Positions 43,928 through 56,073 of a DNA stretch of 64,000 nucleotides are shown here, piece after piece. The notes under the pieces are model-generated. The model saw only the letters and a list, made by a program, of their open reading frames with translations, did no database searches and was not told where the DNA came from. Made by a program: the position numbers and the translations under genes. Origin of the DNA: Rhodothermia bacterium (GTDB lineage: Bacteria; Bacteroidota; Rhodothermia; Balneolales; Balneolaceae); contig JAUICM010000002.1 of the NCBI GenBank assembly GCA_030427885.1, forward strand, positions 1-64,000, written 5' to 3'. Positions within the stretch are counted from its first letter, which is position 1, and every line of letters starts with the position of its first letter.

Positions 43928-45574
43928 TTATTGTTTCTCAAAAACTTTTTTACCTGCCACCCATGTTTCCAGCACATCTATTTTCCATATTTCGCTGGCA
44001 GGTATTTCAAAGTAATCCTGATCGATAAGAATAAAGTCTGCCCATTTACCCGGCTCCAGTGAACCCAAAACTTCTTCCTGGTGACCAGCATATGCTGCAT
44101 CGAGAGTAAAAGCCCTGAATGCTTCTTTTCGGGTCAGTGCTTCTTCAGGGTGCCAACCTTCTGGTGGATTTCCCTCATGGTCTTGACGAGTTACTGCCGA
44201 AAATAAACCGAAGAAAGGGTTTGAGTGTTCCACAGGAAAGTCTGAACCACCTGCCACAATGGTTCCCTGCTCCAGAAAAGTATGCCATGCGTACCCACCT
44301 TTTATCCTTTGCGGTCCTACTCTGTCTTCGGCCATATTTTTATCGCTGGTTGCGTGGGTTGGCTGCATCGACGCAATAATATTCAATTCTTTGAACCTTG
44401 GAATGTCTTCCATTGAAACGATCTGAGCATGTTCCACTCTGTTTCTTAACCCTTGTTCTCCGTGCTGCTCCAGTGCATACTCAAATGCATCCAATACTTG
44501 CCTGTTTCCAGCATCACCAATAGCGTGTACATTAGCCTGAAACCCTTCTCCGGTTACTTTTGAGACCATCCGGTTCATTTCATCCTGAGAAACGAATAGA
44601 AGTCCCTTATTCCCCGGGTCATCCGAATATGGAGACAACATTGCTGCTCCACGGCTACCCAGAGCACCATCAGAATATAGTTTTACACTTTGGAGCGATA
44701 ACATGTCATCGGCGTAAGATTTAATCGGGCCGTTTACTGACAGCGTATCAAAAGTTTTTCCAGCTCCCGAGATCATTGTATAAATCCGTGTTTTGAGCTT
44801 CCCTTCGTTTGCAAACTTCTTGTATAATTCCCAGGTAGTTACTCCTGCTCCGGCATCATGTACACTCGTTAATCCCACACTTGACATCTGATCAAGTGCT
44901 TTTTCAAGGGCGAGTTCTCTTTCCTTATCAGTTGAATTTGGGACTATGCTATTTACATAACCCTGAGCCGCATCAATAAAGACCCCAGTAGCTTCTCCTT
45001 TTGTATCCCTTATTACTTTTCCTCCTTGTGGATCAGGAGTGTCAGCACTAATTCCTGCCAATCTCATCGCCATACTGTTGCCCCATCCTGCATGTCCGTC
45101 AACCCGGCTGAGCCATACTGGTCTGTCTGAAACCACCTCATCCAGATCTTCTGCCGTTGGAAATTCATTTTCAGGCCACAAGGTCTGATTCCATCCCCTT
45201 CCCTGGATCCATTCCAGGTCCGGATTCTCTTCGGCGTAGGTTTTTACTTTCTCGAGTGTTTCGTCCAATGTCTTAATGCCTGCCAAATTCACTTCCAGCT
45301 CCTGAAAACCTAAGCCCATAACATGTCCATGGGCATCTATTAGTCCCGGAAGCATTATTTTTCCTTCCCCATCGATTACGTTACCCGAATATTCTGAAGC
45401 GAGTTCATCTCCCCCGGTCTCAACTACCTTACCATCTGCAAATACAAGTGTTGAAAACTGAATCAGACTATCTCCCGAAAGAGTGTATCCATTTACATTT
45501 TTGACAATGGTTTTTTCTGATTGAAGTGAGCAAGCTAATCCCAGAAGAAGTAGTAGGTATAAAAATCGTTTCAT
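43928..45574 (-). CDS. Amidohydrolase family lipoprotein (YtcJ-like)
   Basis: The 548-residue metal-dependent hydrolase has a lipobox (LLLLGLACS, Cys about 15). It also has DAHGHVMGLG (metal His pair), ANVHAIGDAGNRQVLDAFEYALEQHGEQGLRNRVEHAQIV, GGSDFPVEHSNPFFGLFSAVTRQD and the C-terminal GSLEPGKWADFILIDQDYFEIP. This is the amidohydrolase_3/YtcJ layout. The substrate is unknown. Being lipid-anchored, it would work in the periplasm or on the surface. Confidence 0.9.
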   Translation of the reverse strand: MKRFLYLLLLLGLACSLQSEKTIVKNVNGYTLSGDSLIQFSTLVFADGKVVETGGDELASEYSGNVIDGEGKIMLPGLIDAHGHVMGLGFQELEVNLAGIKTLDETLEKVKTYAEENPDLEWIQGRGWNQTLWPENEFPTAEDLDEVVSDRPVWLSRVDGHAGWGNSMAMRLAGISADTPDPQGGKVIRDTKGEATGVFIDAAQGYVNSIVPNSTDKERELALEKALDQMSSVGLTSVHDAGAGVTTWELYKKFANEGKLKTRIYTMISGAGKTFDTLSVNGPIKSYADDMLSLQSVKLYSDGALGSRGAAMLSPYSDDPGNKGLLFVSQDEMNRMVSKVTGEGFQANVHAIGDAGNRQVLDAFEYALEQHGEQGLRNRVEHAQIVSMEDIPRFKELNIIASMQPTHATSDKNMAEDRVGPQRIKGGYAWHTFLEQGTIVAGGSDFPVEHSNPFFGLFSAVTRQDHEGNPPEGWHPEEALTRKEAFRAFTLDAAYAGHQEEVLGSLEPGKWADFILIDQDYFEIPASEIWKIDVLETWVAGKKVFEKQ

Positions 45575-45642
45575 AGATAGTTAGTTTTTGCTGAATATAA
45601 AAAGGATGAGGGGCATTCTTAAATGTAAGATCTGATACTTAC

Positions 45643-47801
<2,159 letters not shown>

Positions 47802-47840
47802 TTACTTCAATTTTGAAACGAACAAATCTGGATTATTTTC

Positions 47841-48728
47841 TCACAAGTTTTCCACAACCCGCCTCAAAACATCCGGTTTATTTGAAAATATCCCTGCAGC
47901 TCCCTTCTGAATGAGCTCCTTCATCTTACTCTCATCATCAACAGTATAGATGTTAAACGGAATATTATGAGAAGTCAGATCCTTCACCCACTTATCTGAT
48001 AGCTGCTTGTAGCTACAGTTGAAGGCATCCACTTTGTACTCTTTAACTAATTCTGAAGGCAGTTTTCGTTTTGACTGACGTTTTTCATAGAGTATGGCTT
48101 TAGGCATATCAGGAGCTAGTACTTCCAGGTGTCTCATTACTCTGTAGTCAAAACTTGAGAATACAACCTGATCTTCGACCCCGGCTTTTCGTACCACATT
48201 TAAAGTCTTCTCAACCACACCATCAAATGCATTATCTGTCACTGCTTCTGTTTTGATCTCGATGTTTACAGCAATTGTGTTTTTAGTATAAGAAAGCACT
48301 TCCTCTAAAGTTGGAAAGGGCTCTCCTTTGAACGCGTCGCTGAACCATTTTCCCATATCAAGTTTCTTCAGTTCTGAAAGAGTATAATCGTGAACCTTTC
48401 CTTTTCCCGAACTGGTTCTTTTAAGCTTTTCATCATGAATCACTACCGGGATTCCATCTTTACTTAGCAACACATCCAGCTCAATCATCTCAGCCTTCAT
48501 TTCAATTGCCATCCTGAACGCGGAATGGGTGTTTTCCGGGGCATAGGCACTTGCACCCCGATGCGCAATTATAGTAAACCTATCATTATCGGATACAGGT
48601 AATTGGGGAATCTTATTCATTTGAGCAAATAGTGAATATGAATTCAGAAGGGCATAGATAAGCAAAAGTACTCCGCATCGCATGCTTTTAATGAATAATA
48701 GCATATAGCCATTTACACAGTGCATCAC
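47841..48728 (-). CDS. Glycerophosphodiester phosphodiesterase
   Basis: Hydrolyses glycerophosphodiesters to glycerol-3-phosphate. The 295 residues (or 280 from the ATG at 48683, which gives a better signal peptide CGVLLLIYALLNSYSLFAQ) carry IAHRGASAYAPENTHSAF, MIELDVLLSKDGIPVVIHDEKLKRTSSGKG, and the C-terminal FNIYTVDDESKMKELIQKGAAGIFSNKP. The HRGxxxxxPENT and metal-binding E-x-D motifs are intact. Secreted to the periplasm. Confidence 0.93.
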   Translation of the reverse strand: MMHCVNGYMLLFIKSMRCGVLLLIYALLNSYSLFAQMNKIPQLPVSDNDRFTIIAHRGASAYAPENTHSAFRMAIEMKAEMIELDVLLSKDGIPVVIHDEKLKRTSSGKGKVHDYTLSELKKLDMGKWFSDAFKGEPFPTLEEVLSYTKNTIAVNIEIKTEAVTDNAFDGVVEKTLNVVRKAGVEDQVVFSSFDYRVMRHLEVLAPDMPKAILYEKRQSKRKLPSELVKEYKVDAFNCSYKQLSDKWVKDLTSHNIPFNIYTVDDESKMKELIQKGAAGIFSNKPDVLRRVVENL

Positions 48729-48801
48729 ACTATTAAATAGTCTTACAATGGGGGATACTAATCATATTCCCTACATCCCTGAGTAATATTTTCTTAATAC
48801 T

Positions 48802-49152
48802 TTAGTTCTGTGAACTAATAACTCGCTTAATTGCCTTATTAAGTAATGAGTCGAACGAATCAGTGTGAGTGAGTATGTAATACACAAAGTACAATCCAAC
48901 TACAGTCGTCATACTTCCAACAACAGTCATAATAGTCGCAATCCAGCCGTTAGAGATCACTTCGAGTAATGAAAGCGCTACCACGCTTGAGCCTAAAAAA
49001 ATCTGCGATAATGCCGATAACAAATGCAGCCCATTAATAGAGTGCACACGATCAAAAAACACAGAAAAACTACTAAGGTGTCGTGTTGGCCGATCAACCC
49101 GTATCGAGTTCTCTTGAACTAAAGAATTATTTTCTTTTGGTTCCTCGTACAT
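48802..49152 (-). CDS. Small two-helix membrane protein, unknown
   Basis: The 116-residue product has a polar N-terminus (about 1-37) and two hydrophobic segments (about 40-63 and 68-92), then a short basic tail. I do not recognise a family or a motif. It stands alone between the glycerophosphodiesterase and the divergent rlmB gene. Coding status is supported by codon-like composition and clean membrane segments only. Confidence 0.6.
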   Translation of the reverse strand: MYEEPKENNSLVQENSIRVDRPTRHLSSFSVFFDRVHSINGLHLLSALSQIFLGSSVVALSLLEVISNGWIATIMTVVGSMTTVVGLYFVYYILTHTDSFDSLLNKAIKRVISSQN

Positions 49153-49231
49153 GTCCTTATTTTTTTAACTAACCAATAATAATTATTTGGTACAGTATTA
49201 TAAAAAAATGGCTTTTTAATTAAAATTATTT

Positions 49232-49975
49232 ATGACCAAATCATCCAATTTTTATGTCTACGGGCGAAAACCCGTAGAAGAAGCACTGGACAATCGAGCC
49301 AAAAAGATCGATAAGATCTTTGTTAAGAACTCTATAAGTCCTAATTCTTACAAAGCCTTATCAGAAACTGCAACTCAGAACAACATCCCGGTTTCTATAG
49401 TTCCTGATAAGAAACTTCTCAATCTTGTTGGAAGAGTTAACCATCAGGGATTTGTTGCTTTACTCAGCCAAATTGAGTACATCGGCTTTTTTGAATGGTT
49501 TGAAACTCTGGATTTGAGAGCGAATCCAGCAGTGCTTTTACTCGATGGAATCGAAGATCCGCACAATCTGGGAGCTATACTGAGAACAGCTGCAGCCGCG
49601 GGAATTTCAGCTGTTATTGTTCCCACCCAGAATCAGGCTCCTGTTAATGCCACAGTATTTAAGACATCAGCTGGTACTGCAGGACGCATCCCGATCATCA
49701 GAGTTCATGACAGTTCGCAGGGATTGAAGGATCTTAGAATGGCTGGATTCTCGATCGTTGGTTTGGATGCAGCTGCTGACAAAGATCTATGGGATACAGA
49801 CTTTGAAGGACCAACTGCATTTCTAATCGGAAATGAGGGGAAAGGAATCAGTAAAAACCTCATCAAAAATTGTGATGAACTGATTAAGTTTCCGATGGAG
49901 CATGATGTCGAATCTCTGAATGCTTCTGTTAGTGCAGCGCTTATTTCTTATGAGTGGAAGCGTCGGCGTCAGTAA
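49232..49975 (+). CDS. rlmB: 23S rRNA (guanosine-2'-O)-methyltransferase RlmB
   Basis: SpoU-family SAM methyltransferase of 247 residues. It has the L30e-like substrate domain (FYVYGRKPVEEAL, IPVSIVPDKKLLNLVGRVNHQGFVALLS) and the SPOUT knot motifs (LLDGIEDPHNLGAILRTAAAAGI, FLIGNEGKGISKNLI, LNASVSAALISYE). These match RlmB, which methylates G2251 of 23S rRNA. The 3' end overlaps the convergent DUF1343 gene by seven bases. Confidence 0.93.
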   Translation: MTKSSNFYVYGRKPVEEALDNRAKKIDKIFVKNSISPNSYKALSETATQNNIPVSIVPDKKLLNLVGRVNHQGFVALLSQIEYIGFFEWFETLDLRANPAVLLLDGIEDPHNLGAILRTAAAAGISAVIVPTQNQAPVNATVFKTSAGTAGRIPIIRVHDSSQGLKDLRMAGFSIVGLDAAADKDLWDTDFEGPTAFLIGNEGKGISKNLIKNCDELIKFPMEHDVESLNASVSAALISYEWKRRRQ

Positions 49976-51228
49976 TACAGCAGATACTTCCCCCGGGTTA
50001 TTTCGAATTTTGTAAATGAAGCTCCCCAACCTGTTTGTGCACCCCAATTATAGGGTCGTATTATAACATCATCGATTTTTTCAGTGCCACTTAATAAGTA
50101 GAGATGGTCACGAACTTCTAGTTTGTACTCATCAAAGGAAATATTAAAAGCAAAAGCTGATAGCAAGTCCAATCCGAACTCAACAGGTTGATTGAATTCT
50201 GGGGTAATTGACAAGGCAACTCCATGAATCAATTCGCCTTCAAATTTTGGATTAACTGCCTTACCGGGAATGGATCTCGTCGTAAACGAAACGGTATCGA
50301 TTTCAATATGATATTTATCCTCGAGAAATTGGATGGAATTCAGGAATATATCTTCCGGCTTTCTCTCCAGTTCTGCGGGAGATCCGATCATCAAAAAGGG
50401 ATTGTCGGTTCCTCTTCCTTCCGAAATATTCACCCCTTCAAAAAAACAGGTTCCCAGATATACATAAGCATGTTCAAAAGTTGGGAGATTTGGAGAGGGT
50501 GGTATCCATGGTAATCCGGTTTCAGGCCACTTCATACTTCGTCGCCAGCCCTTCATTGTGATCACTTTCAGCTTTGGCTCCTTATCTACCTCCAGCCATC
50601 CCTCGCCCTTAGCCATCAGAGCGAGTTCACCCAGTGTCATTCCGTGTGCAACCGGTATTGGATAAGAACCAACGAAAGACCTGTACTCATCCTCCAATAC
50701 CCATCCCGAAATATAATTACCGCCGGCTGGATTAGGACGATCCAGAATCCAAACTTCTTTATCAAATTCTGTAGCAGCTTCAATAATATATTTCATGGTT
50801 GAATTGTATGTGTAGAACCGGGCACCCACATCCTGCATATCGAAGAGAAGAATATCTACATCCTTAAGCATTTCTTTAGTCGGTTTTTTTGTTGAGCCGT
50901 ACAAAGAATATACTGGCAAACCTGACGCCTGATCGATGCCACCCTCTATCACTTCTCCGTCTGCAAAATCCCCGCGGAAACCATGTTCGGGTGCATACAA
51001 AGCCTTTACATTTACATCCAGAGCCAGAAGTGTATCCAACACGTGAATATTCCCTATTCGGGCGGTCGGATTCATTACTAATCCAACTCTTTTTCCTGCA
51101 AGCTCCTCAAGGTGATCCTCTATCAACATCTCCGCACCTGTTCTTATCCTGAACTCTTCCTTATCCTGAGCATAACATGAGCCGAGTGTAAAAGTGTAAA
51201 TAAATATGAGTAAGATATTGATCCGCAT
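49969..51228 (-). CDS. DUF1343/NamZ-like exo-beta-N-acetylmuramidase
   Basis: The 419-residue product has an N-terminal signal peptide (INILLIFIYTFTLGSCYAQ), possibly with a lipobox Cys at 18. The DUF1343 family follows (RVGLVMNPTARIGNIHVLDTLL, KALYAPEHGFRGDFADGE, SEGRGTDNPFLMIGSP). NamZ, a characterised member, removes N-acetylmuramic acid from peptidoglycan fragments, so a cell-wall recycling role is likely. It lies downstream of a terminator and is monocistronic. Confidence 0.88.
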   Translation of the reverse strand: MRINILLIFIYTFTLGSCYAQDKEEFRIRTGAEMLIEDHLEELAGKRVGLVMNPTARIGNIHVLDTLLALDVNVKALYAPEHGFRGDFADGEVIEGGIDQASGLPVYSLYGSTKKPTKEMLKDVDILLFDMQDVGARFYTYNSTMKYIIEAATEFDKEVWILDRPNPAGGNYISGWVLEDEYRSFVGSYPIPVAHGMTLGELALMAKGEGWLEVDKEPKLKVITMKGWRRSMKWPETGLPWIPPSPNLPTFEHAYVYLGTCFFEGVNISEGRGTDNPFLMIGSPAELERKPEDIFLNSIQFLEDKYHIEIDTVSFTTRSIPGKAVNPKFEGELIHGVALSITPEFNQPVEFGLDLLSAFAFNISFDEYKLEVRDHLYLLSGTEKIDDVIIRPYNWGAQTGWGASFTKFEITRGKYLLYY

Positions 51229-51264
51229 ATGAACGAAGGTAAAACAGAAGAATCATTCTGCAAA

Positions 51265-51298
51265 CAAAAAACCCCACACAATTTAATGTGCGGGGTTA
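51265..51298 (-). terminator. Terminator after ndk
   Basis: Minus strand AACCCCGCACA / TGTGTGGGGTT hairpin followed by T6, starting 22 bases after the ndk stop and before the DUF1343 start. Confidence 0.88.
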
Positions 51299-51319
51299 TA
51301 AATATCGTTGCTCCAACGA

Positions 51320-51751
51320 TCAGGCTTGATTAGCCACTACTTCAGATTCGGCAAAGAAATAAGCTGCTTCTATCTTTCCGTTTTCTACAGAATCGGAACC
51401 GTGAATGATATTTTCTCCAACACTATCAGCAAAATCAGCACGTATAGTACCTTCATCAGCTTCAGCCGGGTTGGTAGCCCCGATCAATGTTCTGAAATCT
51501 GCAATTGCATTTTCTTTTTCCAGGATCATTGGAACACAGGCTCCGCTACTCATGAACTCGCACAGCTCACCATAGAATGGTCGCTCTTTATGTACTGCAT
51601 AAAACCCGCCTGCTGTATCAGGGGTTAGTCGGGTCATCTTCATTGCAAGAATAGTAAAACCAGCTTCCTGAATCCTTTTTGTTACCTCTCCGATCAAGCC
51701 TTTTTTAACGCAATCGGGCTTGAGAATAGTTAAAGTTCTTTCTATTGCCAT
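51320..51751 (-). CDS. ndk: Nucleoside diphosphate kinase
   Basis: Balances NTP pools by phosphoryl transfer through a catalytic histidine. The 143 residues start [23 protein letters not shown]; the histidine is in [21 protein letters not shown] (GSDSVENA-type signature). Standard length, complete. Monocistronic, ends at a strong terminator. Confidence 0.97.
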   Translation of the reverse strand: MAIERTLTILKPDCVKKGLIGEVTKRIQEAGFTILAMKMTRLTPDTAGGFYAVHKERPFYGELCEFMSSGACVPMILEKENAIADFRTLIGATNPAEADEGTIRADFADSVGENIIHGSDSVENGKIEAAYFFAESEVVANQA

Positions 51752-51804
51752 TGTTTAGTTTTATTAAAATTTTGTAACAAGCATTTTAAGAGTCACTCTT
51801 CAAA

Positions 51805-53712
51805 ATGCTATTAAAGATACGGTTTAGAGCATTAATTATCGACCTGTTACCCCTGCTGAATTTGATTGAAGAAGGACTACAGCACCACTTAGATTGGTCA
51901 ACACAACTGAAAGGCAAGCCTGAACAGCTTTGGCCTTACATATCGAATACAAATACGGTATTTCGGATGCTAGGATTCCCTTCAGTAAAGAGAACTCAGT
52001 TGTCGCGGTCTGCCCCAAAAGGCTTCATTGAGATCACTAACGCCCGATTAAGTTCCTATCTGCTCTGGGAACAGGAACCCTACATTTGGGAACGTCCATT
52101 CCGTTTTGGAACCAGCCGTTATTACAAGCTCGGACTATTAAGAAAATTTCGTTTTCTGGTAGATCTTATTCCAAATACGGAGGGAACTCTGGTGAGAACC
52201 CGGATCTGGATTTCACCACATAAGAACTTCACTTTCTTTCTTCTTAAAGGTATTCTGGAAAGGATAATGAAGCACCGATACCAAAAAATTCTTAAAGAAT
52301 TTGATGAGTGTGCAACTCAGGAGATCCTGCCCTATGTAAGAAACTCTCCGAAGAGACTTGTTCGTGGTGCGGAAAGCCGGATCAAACAGATCACAAAAGA
52401 ACTTATTACAGAGACCCGCAGAAAGAGGATCATCAATCACCTGATAGAATATATTCGCAAAGCTGATGATGAGGACCTGGTTCGTATTCATCCCTTCGCA
52501 CTTGCTGAGTACTGGGGGGAAAAGAAGTACTCGGTTTTAAACGTATTCCTGCATGCAGCGAAGATAAATCTCCTGGATTTTGGGTGGGATGTTTGCTGTC
52601 CCAATTGTAAGTCTCCAAGAAATAATTTCAGAAAGCTAAAAGAGAGTCGCGCTCAGCTGTATTGTGAGGAATGTGATCTTGATTACGAACTCGACTTCAA
52701 CAAAAATACCTATCTGGTCTTTCAGCCTCATCCACTGATCCGGAAAGTCTCTGACCGGAAATACTCTTTTGGCGATCCGCAATCCACACCGCATAAAGTA
52801 ACTCAGCATTTTCTGAACGTGGGTGAAGCCAAATATCTTAATGTTAAGCTGGAAGAAGGAACGTATTTATTCAAAAGTCATAACCATAAGGGCGAACTGG
52901 TTATGCATGTTCGGGAGGATGGCAAAGATAACGTGTCTCTCATCGTTACAGAACAGGATTTTATGGGACAGGAAGTAACCGTATCGCGAAAACCTAACCT
53001 CACCATTCTCAATCACTCCCGAAAAAAACTGGTTTGTTTTCTTGAAAAGAAAGACTGGAAAGAAGAAGCTACTTATGCAAGTGAGGTAAGTTCTGCCCAT
53101 GATTTCAGGACCCTGTTCTCCAGGGAAGCACTTAAAGAAGGCAATAATGTTAAAGCCTCCGGGGTAACCATGCTATTTACGGATCTCATGAATTCAACCG
53201 AGATCTATCGGCAGGAAGGAGATGATTCAGCAATTGGCCGGGTTATGAGTCACTTTAAGATACTCCAGCAGATCATTGCCGAGGAACGTGGTGGGGTTGT
53301 AAAAACCATCGGGGATTCTGTCATGGCTGTATTCCGTGAACCCGTTTCGGCTATCAAAGCTGTGGAAAGAATTCAGCAAATATTCAGTACGTCCACCGCA
53401 ATGGGTGATTCGTTCAAATTAAAAGCAGGAATTCACTATGGTGATTGTACCGCTGTTAACCTGAATGGAAGAACAGATTATTTTGGCACAACGGTTAATA
53501 TTGCTTCACGGCTTGTTGATGTTGCCAAGGAAAAGGAAGTGATCATTTCTGAAGCTGTTTTCAGGCACCCGGACGTTAAACTTTACCTGGATAAGAAAAA
53601 GGATAATCTGTTTGTTAAAGAGAATCAGATCGAACTGAAAGGATTCGAAAACGAGGAGTTTAAGATCAAGCAGATCCGCCTTGAACGCCCTTCTCTGCGC
53701 CTCGTTATTTAG
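51805..53712 (+). CDS. SRPBCC/zinc-ribbon class III adenylate/guanylate cyclase protein
   Basis: The 635-residue product has an SRPBCC/START-like N-terminus (about 1-170; STQLKGKPEQLWPYISNTN), then a helical segment. A four-cysteine zinc ribbon follows (C265, C268, C287, C290), then a beta-rich DUF5939-type segment and a class III cyclase domain (about 450-610). Catalytic residues are intact: metal Asp D460 (FTDLMNST) and D504 (GDS), K500 before it as in adenylate cyclases, and transition-state N565 and R569 (NIASR). It could sense a hydrophobic ligand and make cAMP or cGMP. Cytosolic, no signal peptide. Confidence 0.88.
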   Translation: MLLKIRFRALIIDLLPLLNLIEEGLQHHLDWSTQLKGKPEQLWPYISNTNTVFRMLGFPSVKRTQLSRSAPKGFIEITNARLSSYLLWEQEPYIWERPFRFGTSRYYKLGLLRKFRFLVDLIPNTEGTLVRTRIWISPHKNFTFFLLKGILERIMKHRYQKILKEFDECATQEILPYVRNSPKRLVRGAESRIKQITKELITETRRKRIINHLIEYIRKADDEDLVRIHPFALAEYWGEKKYSVLNVFLHAAKINLLDFGWDVCCPNCKSPRNNFRKLKESRAQLYCEECDLDYELDFNKNTYLVFQPHPLIRKVSDRKYSFGDPQSTPHKVTQHFLNVGEAKYLNVKLEEGTYLFKSHNHKGELVMHVREDGKDNVSLIVTEQDFMGQEVTVSRKPNLTILNHSRKKLVCFLEKKDWKEEATYASEVSSAHDFRTLFSREALKEGNNVKASGVTMLFTDLMNSTEIYRQEGDDSAIGRVMSHFKILQQIIAEERGGVVKTIGDSVMAVFREPVSAIKAVERIQQIFSTSTAMGDSFKLKAGIHYGDCTAVNLNGRTDYFGTTVNIASRLVDVAKEKEVIISEAVFRHPDVKLYLDKKKDNLFVKENQIELKGFENEEFKIKQIRLERPSLRLVI

Positions 53713-53813
53713 TATTGACCATTGACGCCATACAATCACCATCTCTGTTAAAGTTCCTCATTCGATCTTAAACATTCAGATTGTAGATAACCATTCCTTA
53801 GCTGTTCGCTTAA

Positions 53814-55906
53814 TTACTTTAACAGTGTCATCTTACGAGTAAGGGATTTACCCGCGGATTTCAGTGTGTAAAAATAAAGCCCTGACCAACTGAATTACCA
53901 TTTGAATCCCGACCGCCCCACTGAACTCTATAGGTTCCTGGCGCATAATAAGAACTGACCAGGGTATTAACATTTCGTCCCAGTAAGTCATAGATAATTA
54001 ATTCTGTCATACCAGGCTCCCGGATGTTAAACACAATGGTAGTGTATGGATTAAAGGGGTTTGGATAATTTTTTAAAAGTTGGATTTCCTCTGGTTTTTC
54101 TTCGTTTATAGAAATAATGCCTGTAGTGATTTCTTTTATTTCTTTCGTCAGGGTATCGAGCCAGAAAGTTTTGCCAGCCGAACTAACCACCATTTCCAGA
54201 CTCTGTTTGGTACCGACAGGTGCATCATCATCAATTCTTAAAACCAGACTACGTTCAATTGCTTCACCAGCGTCAATATCACCGAATGCTTGCTCAGGTA
54301 ACCCAATTCTGGTCTGTGCAGTAATAAACTGACCTTCTATTCTCTTAAAATTAACACTTACAGAAGCTATAGTTTCTGTTTGACCAAAATTCCTGAGGGT
54401 CATTTTAAAAGGTAGCTTGTCACCGGGATTGGCAAGAGTGTCATCAGAGCTATAAGTATAATAATCAAGTTTTACTGGACCTTTGGTTGAAAATGTCGCG
54501 GCATTTTCCAGGGCAATATAATAACCTGAGTCTGGCAAGTAGGCTGAGAGATGAATGGTATAAACTTTCTCACCTACAGGAACAAACCACTTTCCGAAAA
54601 AGCCAACATTGTCATCGGTAACACCATTCTCTACCATACTAACGGTATCAACTAACCCAAGATCATTGCTAAAAATATAAGCATCCAACTTCACGTTCGT
54701 GGCGTTAATTTCCGCAGCGATTTTAAGTGTATCTGTACCCGGTGCCAGATATAATTTATTTAAAGCCGGGTTCAGTATAATATTTGAAGCGGAGACTCTC
54801 GAATTAGCATTACCCCCTTGCCAACCAAGGTCATTGCGCAAACCACCTTGTGCAGGGGATAGTGCATTACCCAGGCTATTTGGGTCTTCCGCATCATAAT
54901 ATACAGGTAGTGGATTTCCTGCATCAATGCATTGAGACTCCTCTGTTAAAGCGAAATGTAAAGTATCTGAAAACAAAGGTTCAATATCTAAGTTACCAAT
55001 GCCGGCGGCGCCACCTTGTATGTTTGAGTATGATATATCTGAAGTCCCGTCAAAGCGGAGAAATATTTGTTGACTTGTGGAATTGGGATTTGCTGTATTA
55101 TTGTAAATAATGGAGTTAACAATGATACTTTTTTTTGCTCCGGTTATTATCATTCCGCCGCCATCTCCTCCCGAAGTATTATGAACAATAGTACTGTTAA
55201 TGATTGGTACGTTTTCCCAATCTATGTAAACACCACCCCCACCATTGGCCGTTGTACCCGCTTCATTATACGCCACGAGGTTATTTTTGAAAAGAAGTCC
55301 TTCACTAAACGCCAGCATAACCCCGCCGGCATACCCCCCTTTATTGTATGTTATAATATTGTAGCTGATATCTGCCTGCGATTGACCTGCACGAATACCT
55401 CCGCCACCAGCGCCGGAACTTCCTGTTTCGTCAGTACTGCTATTACCTGTGATAATATTGTGCCTGATCGTAGGTGAAGCATGGTCAATCAAAATGCCCC
55501 CTCCGGTTCTGAAATATAAATTTTCACTGGTGTTGTAATTCCGGGTGCCGGTCCCCCCTGTTATGGTGAAGCCCTGTAATACAGCATTTCTGGTCTCTTC
55601 GTTTCGAAACTGTACCACACTGCCGGTATCTGGATCGGTGTGATCACTACCATCAATGATGGTTGTACTGATGAAGGAGGTATCCCTGTCAAAATAATAG
55701 TTGCTGGTTAGGTAGATATCCTTGCCTTTAAAATTTATGTTTTCAAGATATGTGCCAGGAGATACTATGACAGTGTCTCCGGATTCCGATCCGTTGATAG
55801 CATCCTGAATTGTGGCATAGTCGTCTGGTACATGTACGGTTGACTGTGCTATCAAAAAGAATGGGGTGAGCAGAAAAAGCAGAAAAACGCTAATAAACAA
55901 CTTCAT
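53814..55906 (-). pseudogene. Secreted beta-helix protein with frameshifted sorting signal
   Basis: The open frame (53861-55906, 681 residues) has a signal peptide, a parallel beta-helix region (about 25-360, TIQDAINGSESGDTVIVSPGTYLENI, many NxI/NxII turns), a CARDB/Ig-like region and the start of a type IX sorting domain (NYPNPFNPYTTIVFNIREPG). It ends abruptly at GQGFIFTH. One base later in another frame the sequence continues as SGLYFYTLKSAGKSLTRKM, finishing TLLK and a stop at 53814, the normal ending. A single T seems lost near 53885. This is a frameshifted gene or a sequencing error. Confidence 0.8.
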
Positions 55907-56073
55907 GGTACAAAATGAATTTAGTTTAAGTTTACTTGTGGGGCGATAGTAAATTTAAAACCTGGTCTTGTCGTCAACCTTCAGGAAGTGAGACCATATT
56001 TCTGAGAAAAGTCCTCTGCTCAGATTTCTGCAAAGAAATACTCAGTTAGCCAGTACGAGCTGTACGGTAAAAA

